Positions 26,751-35,399 of a stretch of 64,000 nt of DNA are shown piece after piece; position 1 is the first letter of the stretch, and every line of letters starts with the position of its first letter. Below the pieces are notes generated by a model. That model worked only from the letters and a program-made list of their open reading frames with translations. It did not search any database and had not been told where the DNA came from. Both the position numbers and the translations under genes were made by a program. The stretch is from Streptomyces sp. NRRL F-6131 (lineage in GTDB: Bacteria > Actinomycetota > Actinomycetes > Streptomycetales > Streptomycetaceae), in NCBI GenBank assembly GCA_000719695.1, contig JOHN01000044.1:1-64000 (forward strand). Reading direction: 5' to 3'.

Positions 26751-27018
26751 TCAGGAGGAGCGGACGTCGGCGCCGTACGCCTGGTTGGTTTCGGGGCAGC
26801 TGTCGGTGTTCCTGCTGGGCATCGAGGTGATTTCGCCACCGGTGCCGACGGTCTGATGGGTGGTCCGGCCGTCATCGGGGCTGTGCACCACCACTGTTCT
26901 GCCGGCCTTGACGTCCCAGGCTCCCGAACTCGCGCGAGCGGTCCGCGCCACGATGTCGACGGCGGTGCGCCCCCGCTTCTTCCTGGCGGCCGGACGGCCG
27001 GACGGCTGAGCTCTCCGC
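26751..27018 (-). pseudogene. Possible C-terminal gene remnant
   Basis: The minus-strand frame ending at TGA 26751 reads about 85 coding-like residues, among them VDIVARTARASSGAWDV, then GRTVVVHSPDDGR and TNQAYGADVRSS. It has no start codon or ribosome site before it runs antisense-in-phase with the neighbouring LysR gene region. No family is recognised. A remnant of an exported protein is a guess. The rest of the 26694-27018 gap is featureless. Confidence 0.3.
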
Positions 27019-27870
27019 TCAGTCCCGGTAGGCGGCCACGGCGATCCGCACGAAGGACCGGACCTGCGGGTTCGGGTCGCCCGCGTTCCATGCCGCCAGG
27101 ACGCGGCTCGCCGGCATGTCGGTGATCGGGACCAGCGCCAGGCCGGCCGGCGGCTCGTGGCCGAGCGGGGCCATGCCGACCGTGCCGTTCCAGAGCACCG
27201 CCTGGCGGCACTCCTGGACGGCGCGGACCACCGGGCCCTGGCGGCGTTCGCCACCGGTCCAGTACGTCTGCCAGAGCGGGTCGGTGCCGTCCGGAAACTG
27301 GAACCAGCGTCGGCCCGCCAGGTCGGCCAACCTCAGCTGGACGCGGTCGGCCAGCGGGTCGTCGGCCCGCAGCACCGCGCCGACGCCGTCGGTCCGGAGC
27401 TCGTGCACGACCAGTCCGGTCTCGTCGAACGGGCCGCGGGTCAGTGCGACGTCGACCAGGCCGGCGCGCAGCCCGCAGGTCGGGTCGGTCAGGTCGGTCT
27501 CGCGGATGCGGATCTCCACGGCGGGATACTGCCTGCGGTAGGCGGCGGCCAGGCGTGTCACCCCCAGGTCGGAACTGTCGCCCAGGATGCCCACGGTGAG
27601 CGACGCCGGACCGGCCGCCGCGGCGACCCGGGCGCGGGCCAGTTCGGCCCGGTCGAGCAGCTCGCGCGCCTCCGTCAGCAGGGCCTCGCCCGCCGGGGTG
27701 AGCGTGGTCCCGGTGGCCGAGCGGTTCAACAGGACGGCGCCGAGTTCGCTCTCCAGCTGCCGGATCGCGCGGCTCAGCGGGGGCTGGCTCATGTGCAACC
27801 GGTCGGCGGCGCGGCCGAAGTGGAGTTCTTCGGCGACCGCGACGAAGTAACGCAGCGTCCGCAGCTCCAT
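27019..27870 (-). CDS. LysR-family transcriptional regulator
   Basis: A 283-residue LysR regulator. The helix-turn-helix MELRTLRYFVAVAEELHFGR and ADRLHMSQPPLSRAIRQLE occupies residues 1-50, and the periplasmic-binding-fold effector domain follows (about 88-283, starting LTVGILGDSSD). It is divergent from the cupin-DoxX pair, with a T-N11-A palindrome in the 82-bp spacer. LysR proteins usually activate the divergent genes and repress themselves. The start at ATG 27870 gives the canonical LysR N-terminus. Confidence 0.88.
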   Translation of the reverse strand: MELRTLRYFVAVAEELHFGRAADRLHMSQPPLSRAIRQLESELGAVLLNRSATGTTLTPAGEALLTEARELLDRAELARARVAAAAGPASLTVGILGDSSDLGVTRLAAAYRRQYPAVEIRIRETDLTDPTCGLRAGLVDVALTRGPFDETGLVVHELRTDGVGAVLRADDPLADRVQLRLADLAGRRWFQFPDGTDPLWQTYWTGGERRQGPVVRAVQECRQAVLWNGTVGMAPLGHEPPAGLALVPITDMPASRVLAAWNAGDPNPQVRSFVRIAVAAYRD

Positions 27871-27879
27871 ACCGGCAAC

Positions 27880-27896
27880 GATACCCGCGCGGTATC
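27880..27896. promoter_or_regulatory. LysR-type T-N11-A operator
   Basis: GATACC-N5-GGTATC is a perfect inverted repeat with the T-N11-A spacing of LysR binding sites. It lies 10 bp upstream of the LysR start and 57 bp upstream of the cupin start. Confidence 0.65.
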
Positions 27897-27952
27897 GGCC
27901 GCCACCGAACGGGTCTTGGACGCACGACCCGCCCCGGCGGTGGAATCGGGAC

Positions 27953-28495
27953 ATGAGCAACGAACCGAACGCGGGCACGCCGGTGCCCGACACCGCCCCC
28001 GGCGCCCCCGCCGTCTCCGTGGTCGGGCCGGGCGAGGGCGAGCCGGTCCTGCTGGGCACCACCCGGATGCGGATCCTGGAGGACGGCAGCACCACCGGAC
28101 ACCGCCTGGGGATCGCCGAGTCCGTCCTCGCCCCGCACACGCCCGGGCCGCCGCAGCACCGTCACGCCCAGCACGACGAGGGCTTCTACATCATCTCCGG
28201 CACGGTCCGGTTCACCGTCGGGGAGGAGGAGCACGACGCGGCCGCCGGCACCCTGGTCATGGTGCCGCCGGGGGCACCGCACACCTTCGCCAACGTCAGC
28301 GACGAGCCGGCCGTCATGCTCAGCACCTTCACGCCGGACCCGTACCTGCAGTACTTCCGCGACCTGCGGGACCTCTCCGCGGGAGGTTCGGGAGGCGGGG
28401 CGGACGGCGGCCCGGTGACGCCGGAGGCGAACCTCCGGCTGATGGAGCGCTACGCGACCGAGCCCGCCAACGGCGTGGACGGGAGGTCCTCGTGA
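27953..28495 (+). CDS. Cupin-domain protein
   Basis: A 180-residue cupin. The metal motif PPQHRHAQHDEGFYIISG (His, His, Glu with the usual spacing) is near residue 63, and the second motif PPGAPHTFANVSDEP near residue 103 supplies the last His. The C-terminal tail resembles the quercetin-2,3-dioxygenase-like group of small cupins. It overlaps the DoxX-like gene (GTGA at 28492-28495) and is divergent from a LysR gene, so it is likely induced by an aromatic or quinone-type effector (inferred). Confidence 0.82.
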   Translation: MSNEPNAGTPVPDTAPGAPAVSVVGPGEGEPVLLGTTRMRILEDGSTTGHRLGIAESVLAPHTPGPPQHRHAQHDEGFYIISGTVRFTVGEEEHDAAAGTLVMVPPGAPHTFANVSDEPAVMLSTFTPDPYLQYFRDLRDLSAGGSGGGADGGPVTPEANLRLMERYATEPANGVDGRSS

Positions 28496-28857
28496 CCGCC
28501 GCGTACTGGGTCCTCGCCGGTCTGCTCGCCCTCTTCCACCTCTACGCGGGCGGCCTGAAGACGGCCCGCAGCCGGGAGCAGCTGCGGCCGATGATGGCCT
28601 GGGTGGACAGCACACCGATGCCCGTCGTCCGGGCGATCGGGGCGGCCGAGGTGCTCGGCGCGGTCGGCCTGGTCCTGCCCCCGTTGACCGGTGTCGCACC
28701 CGGGGCGGCCCTCGCGGCGGCGGTGGGCTTCCTGCTCCTGCAGCTCGCCGCGACCGGCGTCCACCTGCGCGGCGGGGACCGTCGGATCGCCCTCAACCTG
28801 ACCCTCCTGCTCGCCGCGGCGGTGACCGTCCCGCTGGCGGCGGCGGTGTGGTGGTGA
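28492..28857 (+). CDS. DoxX-like membrane protein
   Basis: A 121-residue protein with four hydrophobic spans and the DoxX-like pattern LALFHLYAGGLKT, AIGAAEVLGAVGLVLPPLTG, and LAAAVGFLLLQLAATGVHLRGG. DoxX-like proteins are small integral membrane proteins linked to redox or thiol stress. The GTG at 28492 overlaps the cupin stop and follows GGGAGG, so the two genes are translationally coupled. Confidence 0.82.
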   Translation: MTAAYWVLAGLLALFHLYAGGLKTARSREQLRPMMAWVDSTPMPVVRAIGAAEVLGAVGLVLPPLTGVAPGAALAAAVGFLLLQLAATGVHLRGGDRRIALNLTLLLAAAVTVPLAAAVWW

Positions 28858-28937
28858 GCCCGCCGTTCGCTCCGCCGTTCGCCCCGCCGTTCGCCCGGTG
28901 GGAGGGCGAGGCGGCGCCTGCTGTCAGGATGCGTTTC

Positions 28938-29405
28938 ATGGACATCCAGAACCTCAGCCCGTTCCAGGTCCGTGCCGCGGAGCCTTCGGACTGGCTCGCG
29001 ATCGCCGGCACCGACTCGATCGCGGCGGCGGGCGACTCCGCCCGGCGCGCGAGCATCCGGCGATGGTGCGAACGGCGGAGCGTCCTCCTGGCCGAGGACG
29101 CGTCGGGGCCGCTGGGGTACGGCGTCCTGGAGTACACCTTCTTCGAGCAGGGCTTCGTGACCATGCTGATGGTCGCGCCCGGCGCCCGCCGGCGAGGGGT
29201 CGGGGAAGCGCTGCTTCGAGCCGTCGAGGCGACCTGCGTCACGCCGAAGTTGTTCACCTCGACCAACGTCTCGAACCAGGCCATGCAGCGCCTGCTGCAC
29301 CGCGTGGGCTGGCAGACGGCGGGGCTGGTGCACGGTTTGGACGACGGTGACCCCGAGCTCTTCTTCCGCTGTCCGCGGACACCGCAGGGACCGACCGGCG
29401 GCTGA
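28938..29405 (+). CDS. GNAT-family N-acetyltransferase
   Basis: A 155-residue acetyltransferase with the acetyl-CoA motif VTMLMVAPGARRRGVGEALLRAVE near residue 73 (V/I-x-P-x-x-R-R-x-G-x-G/A) and the closing segment QRLLHRVGWQTAGLVHGLD. The substrate is unknown. I chose ATG 28938 with CAGGAT upstream. The longer frame from 28848 starts within three 12-bp repeats encoding PPFAPPFAPPFA and is not a natural GNAT start. It lies 81 bp after the DoxX-like gene and may be co-transcribed. Confidence 0.78.
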   Translation: MDIQNLSPFQVRAAEPSDWLAIAGTDSIAAAGDSARRASIRRWCERRSVLLAEDASGPLGYGVLEYTFFEQGFVTMLMVAPGARRRGVGEALLRAVEATCVTPKLFTSTNVSNQAMQRLLHRVGWQTAGLVHGLDDGDPELFFRCPRTPQGPTGG

Positions 29406-29413
29406 GCCCGGGT

Positions 29414-29818
29414 TCACGGGCCGCCCCGGCCCGGGCCCTCGCCCGGATTCGGGTTCGAATTCGGTTTCGGATTCGGGTTCGGGGCGTCGGCCGGGGCGGC
29501 AGCCTCGCCTCGGCTGCCGCAGCCCAGGAAGAGCCCGGGCACCGGCACGGAGTACAGGGCCGCGTCCGCCAGGCTCTCGTGCGCCGTCCCGTCCGGCCGC
29601 AGCACACCACCGAGGACCATGCCCCCCAGCACGGTCCGGGCCAGCCGGTCGGGGCCGAGCCGCCACGCCTTCAGGGCCGCCACCTGGTAGGCCGTCAACT
29701 CGTCGGCCCCCGAGAGAGGAACGACGACCGGGGGATTCTCGGCCCACAGCCGGAACCCCACCCGGTACGCCGCCGCGGCGAACACGAGCACGGCGTACGC
29801 CGTCAGGAAGATCCGCAC
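29414..29818 (-). CDS. TIGR04222-like membrane protein fragment or short member
   Basis: A 134-residue protein with an N-terminal membrane segment (residues 3-20, RIFLTAYAVLVFAAAAYRVG) and an ELTAYQVAALKAWRLGPDRL segment. That segment resembles the start of actinomycete TIGR04222 proteins, which usually continue with more domains and a second membrane region. Here the chain ends in an Asn-Pro repeat (PNPNPKPNSNPNP). The start GTG 29818 follows GAGGAGGGG. The short length suggests truncation or a minimal variant. Confidence 0.5.
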   Translation of the reverse strand: MRIFLTAYAVLVFAAAAYRVGFRLWAENPPVVVPLSGADELTAYQVAALKAWRLGPDRLARTVLGGMVLGGVLRPDGTAHESLADAALYSVPVPGLFLGCGSRGEAAAPADAPNPNPKPNSNPNPGEGPGRGGP

Positions 29819-29984
29819 CCGCCCCTCCTCAAGGAACCACCGCGGCACGGCGGTTCCTCATGGTGGCGGACGCGACGACGACGGGGCAACGATCCCGGCA
29901 GCCCTGCACGCCGGCTCAGGACGCGGCGGGCCGGCCGGCCCGCCGATCCGCGTCCAGGAGCCACCGTCCCGGGCGACGACGCCG

Positions 29985-30857
29985 TCAGCCCCCGTGGTGC
30001 GCCAGCTCCCGTTCGGCGACCGCCCGGAAGTCGTGCGGGGGGCGGCCGGTGACGCGCAGGACGGTGTCGGTGGTGCGGTCCTCGGCGCCCTCGGCGATGG
30101 CGCGGTCGAGGTCGGCGAGCAGCGCGGCGAACCGTCCGGGCATCCCAGTGCCCAGGACGGCGGTCAGTTCCAGGGGCGTCAGGTGGCGGTGGACGACGGG
30201 GCGGCCGAGGACCTCGGCGGTGATCCGGGCGATGTCGTCGTAGCGGAGCGCCTCGGGGCCGGTGAGGACCAGTTCGCGGTCGGGTGCCTGCGCGTCGGTG
30301 AGGGCGTGCACGGCCACGGCGGCGATGTCCTCGGCGTCCACGAAGCCGACCCGGCCGCTGCCGGTCGCCGTGCGGACGACGCCCTCCTCGCGGATGCTGC
30401 GGGCGTGCGGGTGGGCGCCGGTGAAGTTCTGCATGAACCAGGAGGGGCGCAGCACGGCCCACTCGTCGAACAGTCCGGGCAGCGCCTCGTGGACGGCGCC
30501 CACCGCAGGGCCGCCCTTCGGTACGGCCGAGGAGCTGAGCAGGACGGCGCGGCGCACGCCCGCGGCGCGGGCGCGGCGGAGGAAGGGCAGCATGACCGGG
30601 GCCGGCTCCGGCTCGCCGACCGGGGGGGCGAGGTAGAGACGGTCGCAGTCGGCGAGGGCGTCGTCGAAGGTGGTGGGGTCGTACCAGTCGAAGCGCACCG
30701 GTTCGGCGCCGGGGAGCGGGGTGGCGCGGCGACCGGCCGCTTTGACGCGGTGTCCGGCGGCGACCAGGCCGGCGACGGTGCGGCTCCCGGTGGTCCCGGT
30801 GGCGCCGGTGACCAGGACGGCGGCGGTGGCCGGGACGGCGGCGGGCGCGAGTGTCAT
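29985..30857 (-). CDS. NmrA-like NAD(P)-binding protein (azoreductase/ergot-type)
   Basis: A 290-residue atypical short-chain dehydrogenase. The nucleotide site VLVTGATGTTGSRTVAGLVAAGH is at residues 14-36, and the Arg in AAGRRATP favours NADPH. The segment DRLYLAPPVGEPEP and the NmrA-type ELTGPEALRYDDIA region follow. Such proteins are annotated as NAD(P)H azoreductases or redox-sensing NmrA proteins. GAGGGAGA precedes ATG 30857. Two palindromic operators upstream indicate tight repression by an unlinked regulator. Confidence 0.82.
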   Translation of the reverse strand: MTLAPAAVPATAAVLVTGATGTTGSRTVAGLVAAGHRVKAAGRRATPLPGAEPVRFDWYDPTTFDDALADCDRLYLAPPVGEPEPAPVMLPFLRRARAAGVRRAVLLSSSAVPKGGPAVGAVHEALPGLFDEWAVLRPSWFMQNFTGAHPHARSIREEGVVRTATGSGRVGFVDAEDIAAVAVHALTDAQAPDRELVLTGPEALRYDDIARITAEVLGRPVVHRHLTPLELTAVLGTGMPGRFAALLADLDRAIAEGAEDRTTDTVLRVTGRPPHDFRAVAERELAHHGG

Positions 30858-30887
30858 CGGTGTCTCCCTCTCGTGCTCTCGGGCAAT

Positions 30888-30937
30888 ACGGACCAGCGGT
30901 CCGTTTCCCTCAGGGAAGATACGGACCGCCGGTCCGG
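30888..30937. promoter_or_regulatory. Paired ACGGACC-N3-GGTCCGT operators
   Basis: Two 17-bp palindromes lie upstream of the NmrA-like gene: ACGGACC-AGC-GGTCCGT (30888-30904) and ACGGACC-GCC-GGTCCGG (30921-30937). Their centres are 33 bp, about three helical turns, apart. This is the usual form of TetR-type operators. No TetR gene adjoins, so the repressor is elsewhere. Confidence 0.65.
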
Positions 30938-30969
30938 ATCGCAAACCGGGGCAGCGAGGGGCGGGACGG

Positions 30970-32322
30970 CTACACGTCCGTGGCCACCGGGGCCGCCTCC
31001 CAGGTGCGGAAGGTGGAGGCGGTGTCCGGCCAGTTGGCCTGCTGCCAGCGCCGCAGCTCCGGGTAGGTCGCGTGGGCGGGCACGACCACCAGCCGCTCGT
31101 CGAACCAGCGGGTGACGAACTCGCGCCGGTCACGCACCTCTTCACGGCTGCCGCCGCTCAGCATGATCTGCCCGACGCCCTGGGTGGTGTCCTCCACCGC
31201 GTCCCCCGACCGGAAACCGAACGGCAGGTCCAGCCGTACGTGCTCCACCCCCGGCAGGGCGCGGATCAGGTCGGGCGCGGGGTAACCGACCAGCACACCC
31301 GGCCGGTTGGCGAGGAAGAGGGTGCTGACGCTCTCCGGGCGAACGGCCGGACGCACCTCCGGGTCCACCCCCTCGGCGCAGCGGATCGCGGCCTCGCCGA
31401 GGTCCACGCCGAACTTGTACTCCACCGACTCCGAGATCAGCCCGCCGCCGGTGCGGGCGGCGCACTCGCCGAACAGCAGTCGACCGGTCTCCGGCTGGTG
31501 GAAGAGCTCCATGTGGAACACCCCGCGCCGCAGCCCCAGCGCCCGCAGGGCCTCCTCGACGACCGGCCTGGCGAGGGCGAAGGCGGCGGCGTCCTCGGTC
31601 GGGTCGAAGCGCTCCAGCTGGAGCACCCGGTTGGCGTCGACGGCGGTCAGGCAGGGCTCCACGTAGGTGCCGACGCTGAGGAACCGGAGCTCCCCGTCGA
31701 AGACCACGCCGTCCGCCATCCACTCCTCCCCCGGCGTGAACTCCTCCAGCACGAAGGTGCGTTGCGGCACCCCGCGGCGCCGGTACTCCGCGCAGGTCGC
31801 GAGCAGCCCGTCCCGCCCCCGGACGACCGAGGTGTTGCGGGTACCGGCCCCGGCGACGGGCTTGAGCACCGCCCTGTCGAAGTCCGGGACGGTGGCCGGA
31901 TCCAGGTGGTGGATGTCCTCGATGACCCGGGAGGCTCCGACGTCGAGGCCCGCCGCCGCGACGATCTGCTTCTGCAGCCCCTTGTCCCGGAAGTTCGGGG
32001 CGGTCTCGACGTCCACGGCCGTCGGCAGGTCCAGGATCCGGGCCAGCGCGGCGGCGGCGACCAGCGCCTCCTCGTCCGAGGTCTGGAGGAAGCGGAACTC
32101 CCGGTCGAGGGCGCCGGTGCGGCGCAGCCCGAAGAGGATGCTCTCGATGCTCGTCGGATCCTCGGCGAAGATCCCCACCGCGCCCTCGGGGAGCCGCAGA
32201 TAGCCCCAGTCGTTCAGGTGCGGGCCGTGCACCACGTACGGGGTGAGGCCGTTCCTGAGGCAGGCGCGGATCGCGTACGCGTCCGTGCCGACGAGCAGGG
32301 CGGAGGGTCGGTCCTGGGACAA
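30970..32322 (-). CDS. ATP-grasp ligase A (cluster)
   Basis: A 450-residue carboxylate-amine ligase of the ATP-grasp superfamily, which forms an acyl-phosphate and then an amide. The N-terminal Rossmann-like preATP-grasp domain begins SALLVGTDAYAIRACLRNGL. The ATP-binding lysine loop is AVLKPVAGAGTRNTSVV near residue 153. The metal-binding end of the fold is LFGECAARTGGG near residue 300. It closely resembles ligase B at 38928-40262, including a 32-bp identical stretch of DNA. TTG 32322 is the likely start, with GGAG 5 bases upstream. The substrates are unknown. Confidence 0.85.
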   Translation of the reverse strand: MSQDRPSALLVGTDAYAIRACLRNGLTPYVVHGPHLNDWGYLRLPEGAVGIFAEDPTSIESILFGLRRTGALDREFRFLQTSDEEALVAAAALARILDLPTAVDVETAPNFRDKGLQKQIVAAAGLDVGASRVIEDIHHLDPATVPDFDRAVLKPVAGAGTRNTSVVRGRDGLLATCAEYRRRGVPQRTFVLEEFTPGEEWMADGVVFDGELRFLSVGTYVEPCLTAVDANRVLQLERFDPTEDAAAFALARPVVEEALRALGLRRGVFHMELFHQPETGRLLFGECAARTGGGLISESVEYKFGVDLGEAAIRCAEGVDPEVRPAVRPESVSTLFLANRPGVLVGYPAPDLIRALPGVEHVRLDLPFGFRSGDAVEDTTQGVGQIMLSGGSREEVRDRREFVTRWFDERLVVVPAHATYPELRRWQQANWPDTASTFRTWEAAPVATDV

Positions 32323-32412
32323 GGCAGCTCCATGGTGATCGGAAGTGATCGGGCGGCGGGCCCGGTCGGGCCCGCCGCTCCGGGAGTCGGGTCGGGTGCG
32401 GGTCGGCGGCGG

Positions 32413-33684
32413 TCAGACGGGCTCGGCCGCCGGCTCCCGGTCCGACGGTGCGGGCGCCGGGGCCGGCTCGCCCGGCAGGGTCCGGACGGCGGGGACGGCC
32501 AGGACGGCGAGCACCGTCGCGACGATCAGGCCGGCCGCGCCGGCGAAGGCGGTGCCGGTGCCGATCCGCTCCGCGATCGGGGCCGCCACCACCAGGCCGA
32601 GCGGCAGGAAGACGAAGGAGCCGAAGGCGTCGTAGGACATCACCCGGGACATCGACTCCTCCGGCACGTGCTTCTGCAGCACGGTCAGGAAGGTGACGTC
32701 GTTGAGGCTCATGCACAGGCCGGTGACGAACATCGCGCCCGCCACCACCGCGACCGGCGCGGACAGCGCGAGGCCGGCCAGGGTCGGCACGATGCCCAGG
32801 GTGAGCAGCACCGCCGCCCGCAGCGGCCGCCTCGGCCGCAGGCGCATGGCCAGCAGACTGCCCACCACGAACCCCGCCGCCTGGGCGGTGAGGACGGCCG
32901 CCCAGGCGGAAGCCCCGCCGAGGTGCTCCTCGGCCCGGACCGGGCCCAGGACGACGAAGCCGGCGCCGATGCACACATTCACCAGGGCGAGCTGCGCCAC
33001 CACCGCCCAGAGCCAGGTCCGGTCGGTGAACTCCCGCCATCCGTGCTTGAGTTGGGAGAAAATGCCCTCCTCCTGAACGGTGCCGGGCGGGTCGGCGGCG
33101 ACGGCCGTGCGGACGCCGGCCAGTAGGGCCGCGGAGAGCAGGAAGGTCCCCGCGTCCACCGCCAGCGCCCAGCCGGCGCCGACCAGGGCGACCAGCACGC
33201 CCGCGAGCGCGGCGCCGCCGATGCTCCCGGCGTTCATCGACAGCTGCACCAGCGCGTTGGCCGACTGGATCCGCTCGGCGGGCACCAGCTGGACGGTGAC
33301 GCTCCGGGACGCCGGGGTGAACAGCGCGGAGGCGGCGCCGCCGACCATCGACAGGACGGCCAGACTCACGACGGAGGCCGAACCGGTCAGCACCAGGACG
33401 GCGATCGCGCCCTGGGCCAGGCCCGCGACCACCTCCGCCCAGACCATGACCCGGTACCGCGGCAGCCGGTCGGCCAGCACCCCGCCGTACAGCAGGAACG
33501 CGACCTGGGCGGCGATCCTGGCGGCGGCGACGATCCCGAGGGTCGAGCCCGAGCCGTCCGGCATGCCGAGCACGGCGAACGCCAGGCCGACCGGCGCGAC
33601 GGCGTCGCCCAGCAGGGAGACGGACCGGGCGGAGAACAGCAGCCGGAAGGAGCGGTCGCGGAGGATGGAGAGGTCGGTGCGCAA
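32413..33684 (-). CDS. MFS exporter (cluster)
   Basis: A 423-residue major-facilitator permease of the MFS_3/enterobactin-exporter-like type with 10-12 hydrophobic spans. The loop GGVLADRLPRYRVMVW (residues 67-82) is the conserved loop 2-3 motif. The C-terminus is a short Pro/Ala-rich tail. Its position between ligase A and the HIT gene on the same strand makes it the likely exporter of the cluster product, and a self-protection function. The start is a TTG at 33684 with AAAGG upstream. Confidence 0.85.
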   Translation of the reverse strand: MRTDLSILRDRSFRLLFSARSVSLLGDAVAPVGLAFAVLGMPDGSGSTLGIVAAARIAAQVAFLLYGGVLADRLPRYRVMVWAEVVAGLAQGAIAVLVLTGSASVVSLAVLSMVGGAASALFTPASRSVTVQLVPAERIQSANALVQLSMNAGSIGGAALAGVLVALVGAGWALAVDAGTFLLSAALLAGVRTAVAADPPGTVQEEGIFSQLKHGWREFTDRTWLWAVVAQLALVNVCIGAGFVVLGPVRAEEHLGGASAWAAVLTAQAAGFVVGSLLAMRLRPRRPLRAAVLLTLGIVPTLAGLALSAPVAVVAGAMFVTGLCMSLNDVTFLTVLQKHVPEESMSRVMSYDAFGSFVFLPLGLVVAAPIAERIGTGTAFAGAAGLIVATVLAVLAVPAVRTLPGEPAPAPAPSDREPAAEPV

Positions 33685-33764
33685 ATGAGGCCTTTCACTG
33701 GTCCGTCGACGGGGTGGAGGGGCTGGGCGGGGAGGCGGGGCTTGACCGGGCGGGGGCCGGCCGG

Positions 33765-34202
33765 TCAGTGGTCGCCGGGTCGGGAGGAGAGCCGGGCCCG
33801 GGTCGGCTCCAGCCGCTCCAGCGGCACCGGGGAAGCCGTCCAGGGGCGGTGGAGGTGGTCGCCCGCCGTCCGTGGCACCAGGTGGACGTGCAGGTGGAAC
33901 ACGTCCTGCCAGCCCGCGTCCCGGTTCGCCTGGAAGAGCGTCAGGCCGTCCGGTGCCAGCACCTCGCGGATCCGTGCGGCCGTCCGGTGCACCGTGGCCA
34001 TCACCGCGGCGGCGTCCTCCGGAGTGATCTCCCAGAGGTCGGCGGCATGGCGCTTGGGGATCACCAGGGTGTGCCCGTCCGTGACGGCGGTGATGTCGAG
34101 GAAGGCGACGGTCAGTTCGTCCTCGTGGACGATCGCCGCGGGTTGGCGGCCCTCGACGATGGCGCAGAAGACGCAGTCCTCGTGCGGCGGTCGGTCATCC
34201 AT
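33765..34202 (-). CDS. HIT-family nucleotide hydrolase/transferase (cluster)
   Basis: A 145-residue histidine-triad protein. The catalytic HxHxH is His103, His105 and His107 (HLHVHLVP), and a Cys10/Cys13 pair near the N-terminus (CVFC) may bind zinc. HIT proteins cleave nucleotide phosphoramidates and dinucleoside polyphosphates or transfer nucleotidyl groups. In this cluster it could remove a nucleotide from an intermediate or unmask a prodrug (inference). It lies 75 bp upstream of the glycosyltransferase gene on the same strand. Confidence 0.87.
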   Translation of the reverse strand: MDDRPPHEDCVFCAIVEGRQPAAIVHEDELTVAFLDITAVTDGHTLVIPKRHAADLWEITPEDAAAVMATVHRTAARIREVLAPDGLTLFQANRDAGWQDVFHLHVHLVPRTAGDHLHRPWTASPVPLERLEPTRARLSSRPGDH

Positions 34203-34277
34203 GGTCGGCTCCGGCGGTGCGGGCTGGCGGAACGGGCGGCGCGGCGGACGGGGCGGGCGCGGCGGACGGCGGGGGCG

Positions 34278-35399
34278 TCATCGCCGCACCTGGTGGGACA
34301 GCTCGGTCAGCAGGTCGGCGGTGCGCGAGAGCGGGAAGCGCCCACTGTTGGCCAGCCCGGCCTCGGCCAGGTCGTCCAGCACCTCCGGCGCGTGGACGAG
34401 CGCCTTGAGCTCGTCCCGCAGCGCCGCGAGGTCCCCGAAGTCGAGCGGGAGCGCGGAGCGGCCGAGCACCTCGGTCAGACCCGGCACCGGCTGGTAGGCG
34501 ACGGGCAGACCGCAGGCCTGGGCCTCGACGGTCACGAGTCCGAACGCCTCCAGCCGCAGCGAGGGGACGATCAGCAGGTCCTGCCGGCCGAACTCCCGCC
34601 ACAGCTCCTCCCGGGACAGCCAGCCGAGGTAGTGCGCCCGCGACAGGTCGGACCGCGCCGCCAGCGCCGCGAACTCCGCGCGGGGCGCCGCCACCGAGAG
34701 CGCGACGCCGTCCAGCTCGGTCACCGCCTCGATCAGGCCGGAGGTGGCCTTCTCCGCGGTCAGCCGGCCCGCGTAGAGCACCCGCAGCTCGCCCGGGGTG
34801 CGGTCGGCGCGCGGCCGCGGCCGGGTGGGCCGGGCGGCGAGCAGCCGGTCGGGGACGCCCCAGGGGATGTGCGCGATCCGCTCCGGCGGGACCGGGGTGA
34901 GCCGGCGCAGCCGGTCGGCCATCGCCCCGGTGGGGACGACGATCGCGTCGGCGGAGGCGGCGGTCCGCCGGAGCACGTCGGCCTGGGTCGGGTGGTCCGC
35001 GGCGAACAGCAGGTCGGTGCCGTGCACCAGGGCGATGCTCGGGCGCTCGGGGAAGACCTGTTGCAGGGCGGCGGTGGCACCGAAGGCCAGGTGCTGGAGG
35101 TGGAGGACGTCGTGGTCCGCGCCGGCGTAGCGGTCGCGCAGCGCCGCGGCCAGCCGGTCCACGTAGGACCGGAAGTCGGGCCCGGAGACCGCCTTGCCGG
35201 TCACCGGGAGCAGCGTCGGCGCGCCGGGCGCGGGGGTCGAGCGTGCGGGGGTCGCGGCCGTCAGGGCGTCCCGCTCGGGGGCGAGCATGAAGACCTCGGC
35301 GGGGACGAGCGGGTCCGGTCCGCCGTAGAGGTCGCGGAGCAGTTCGACGCTGCCGCCCGGGCTGTCCGGCGGGAGGTCGATCCCGGTGAGGACGTTCAT
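34278..35399 (-). CDS. GT4-like glycosyltransferase (cluster)
   Basis: A 373-residue GT-B-fold glycosyltransferase. The donor-binding half carries LYAGRLTAEKATSGL and the family signature EAFGLVTVEAQACGLPV near residue 295 (E-x7-E of GT4 enzymes). The N-terminal half has LHLQHLAFGATAAL and a short variable region. It would transfer a sugar from a nucleotide donor to an acceptor such as the cluster product. ATG 35399 overlaps the stop of the deaminase-fold gene (ATGA) and follows GAGGAG, so translation is coupled. Confidence 0.86.
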   Translation of the reverse strand: MNVLTGIDLPPDSPGGSVELLRDLYGGPDPLVPAEVFMLAPERDALTAATPARSTPAPGAPTLLPVTGKAVSGPDFRSYVDRLAAALRDRYAGADHDVLHLQHLAFGATAALQQVFPERPSIALVHGTDLLFAADHPTQADVLRRTAASADAIVVPTGAMADRLRRLTPVPPERIAHIPWGVPDRLLAARPTRPRPRADRTPGELRVLYAGRLTAEKATSGLIEAVTELDGVALSVAAPRAEFAALAARSDLSRAHYLGWLSREELWREFGRQDLLIVPSLRLEAFGLVTVEAQACGLPVAYQPVPGLTEVLGRSALPLDFGDLAALRDELKALVHAPEVLDDLAEAGLANSGRFPLSRTADLLTELSHQVRR

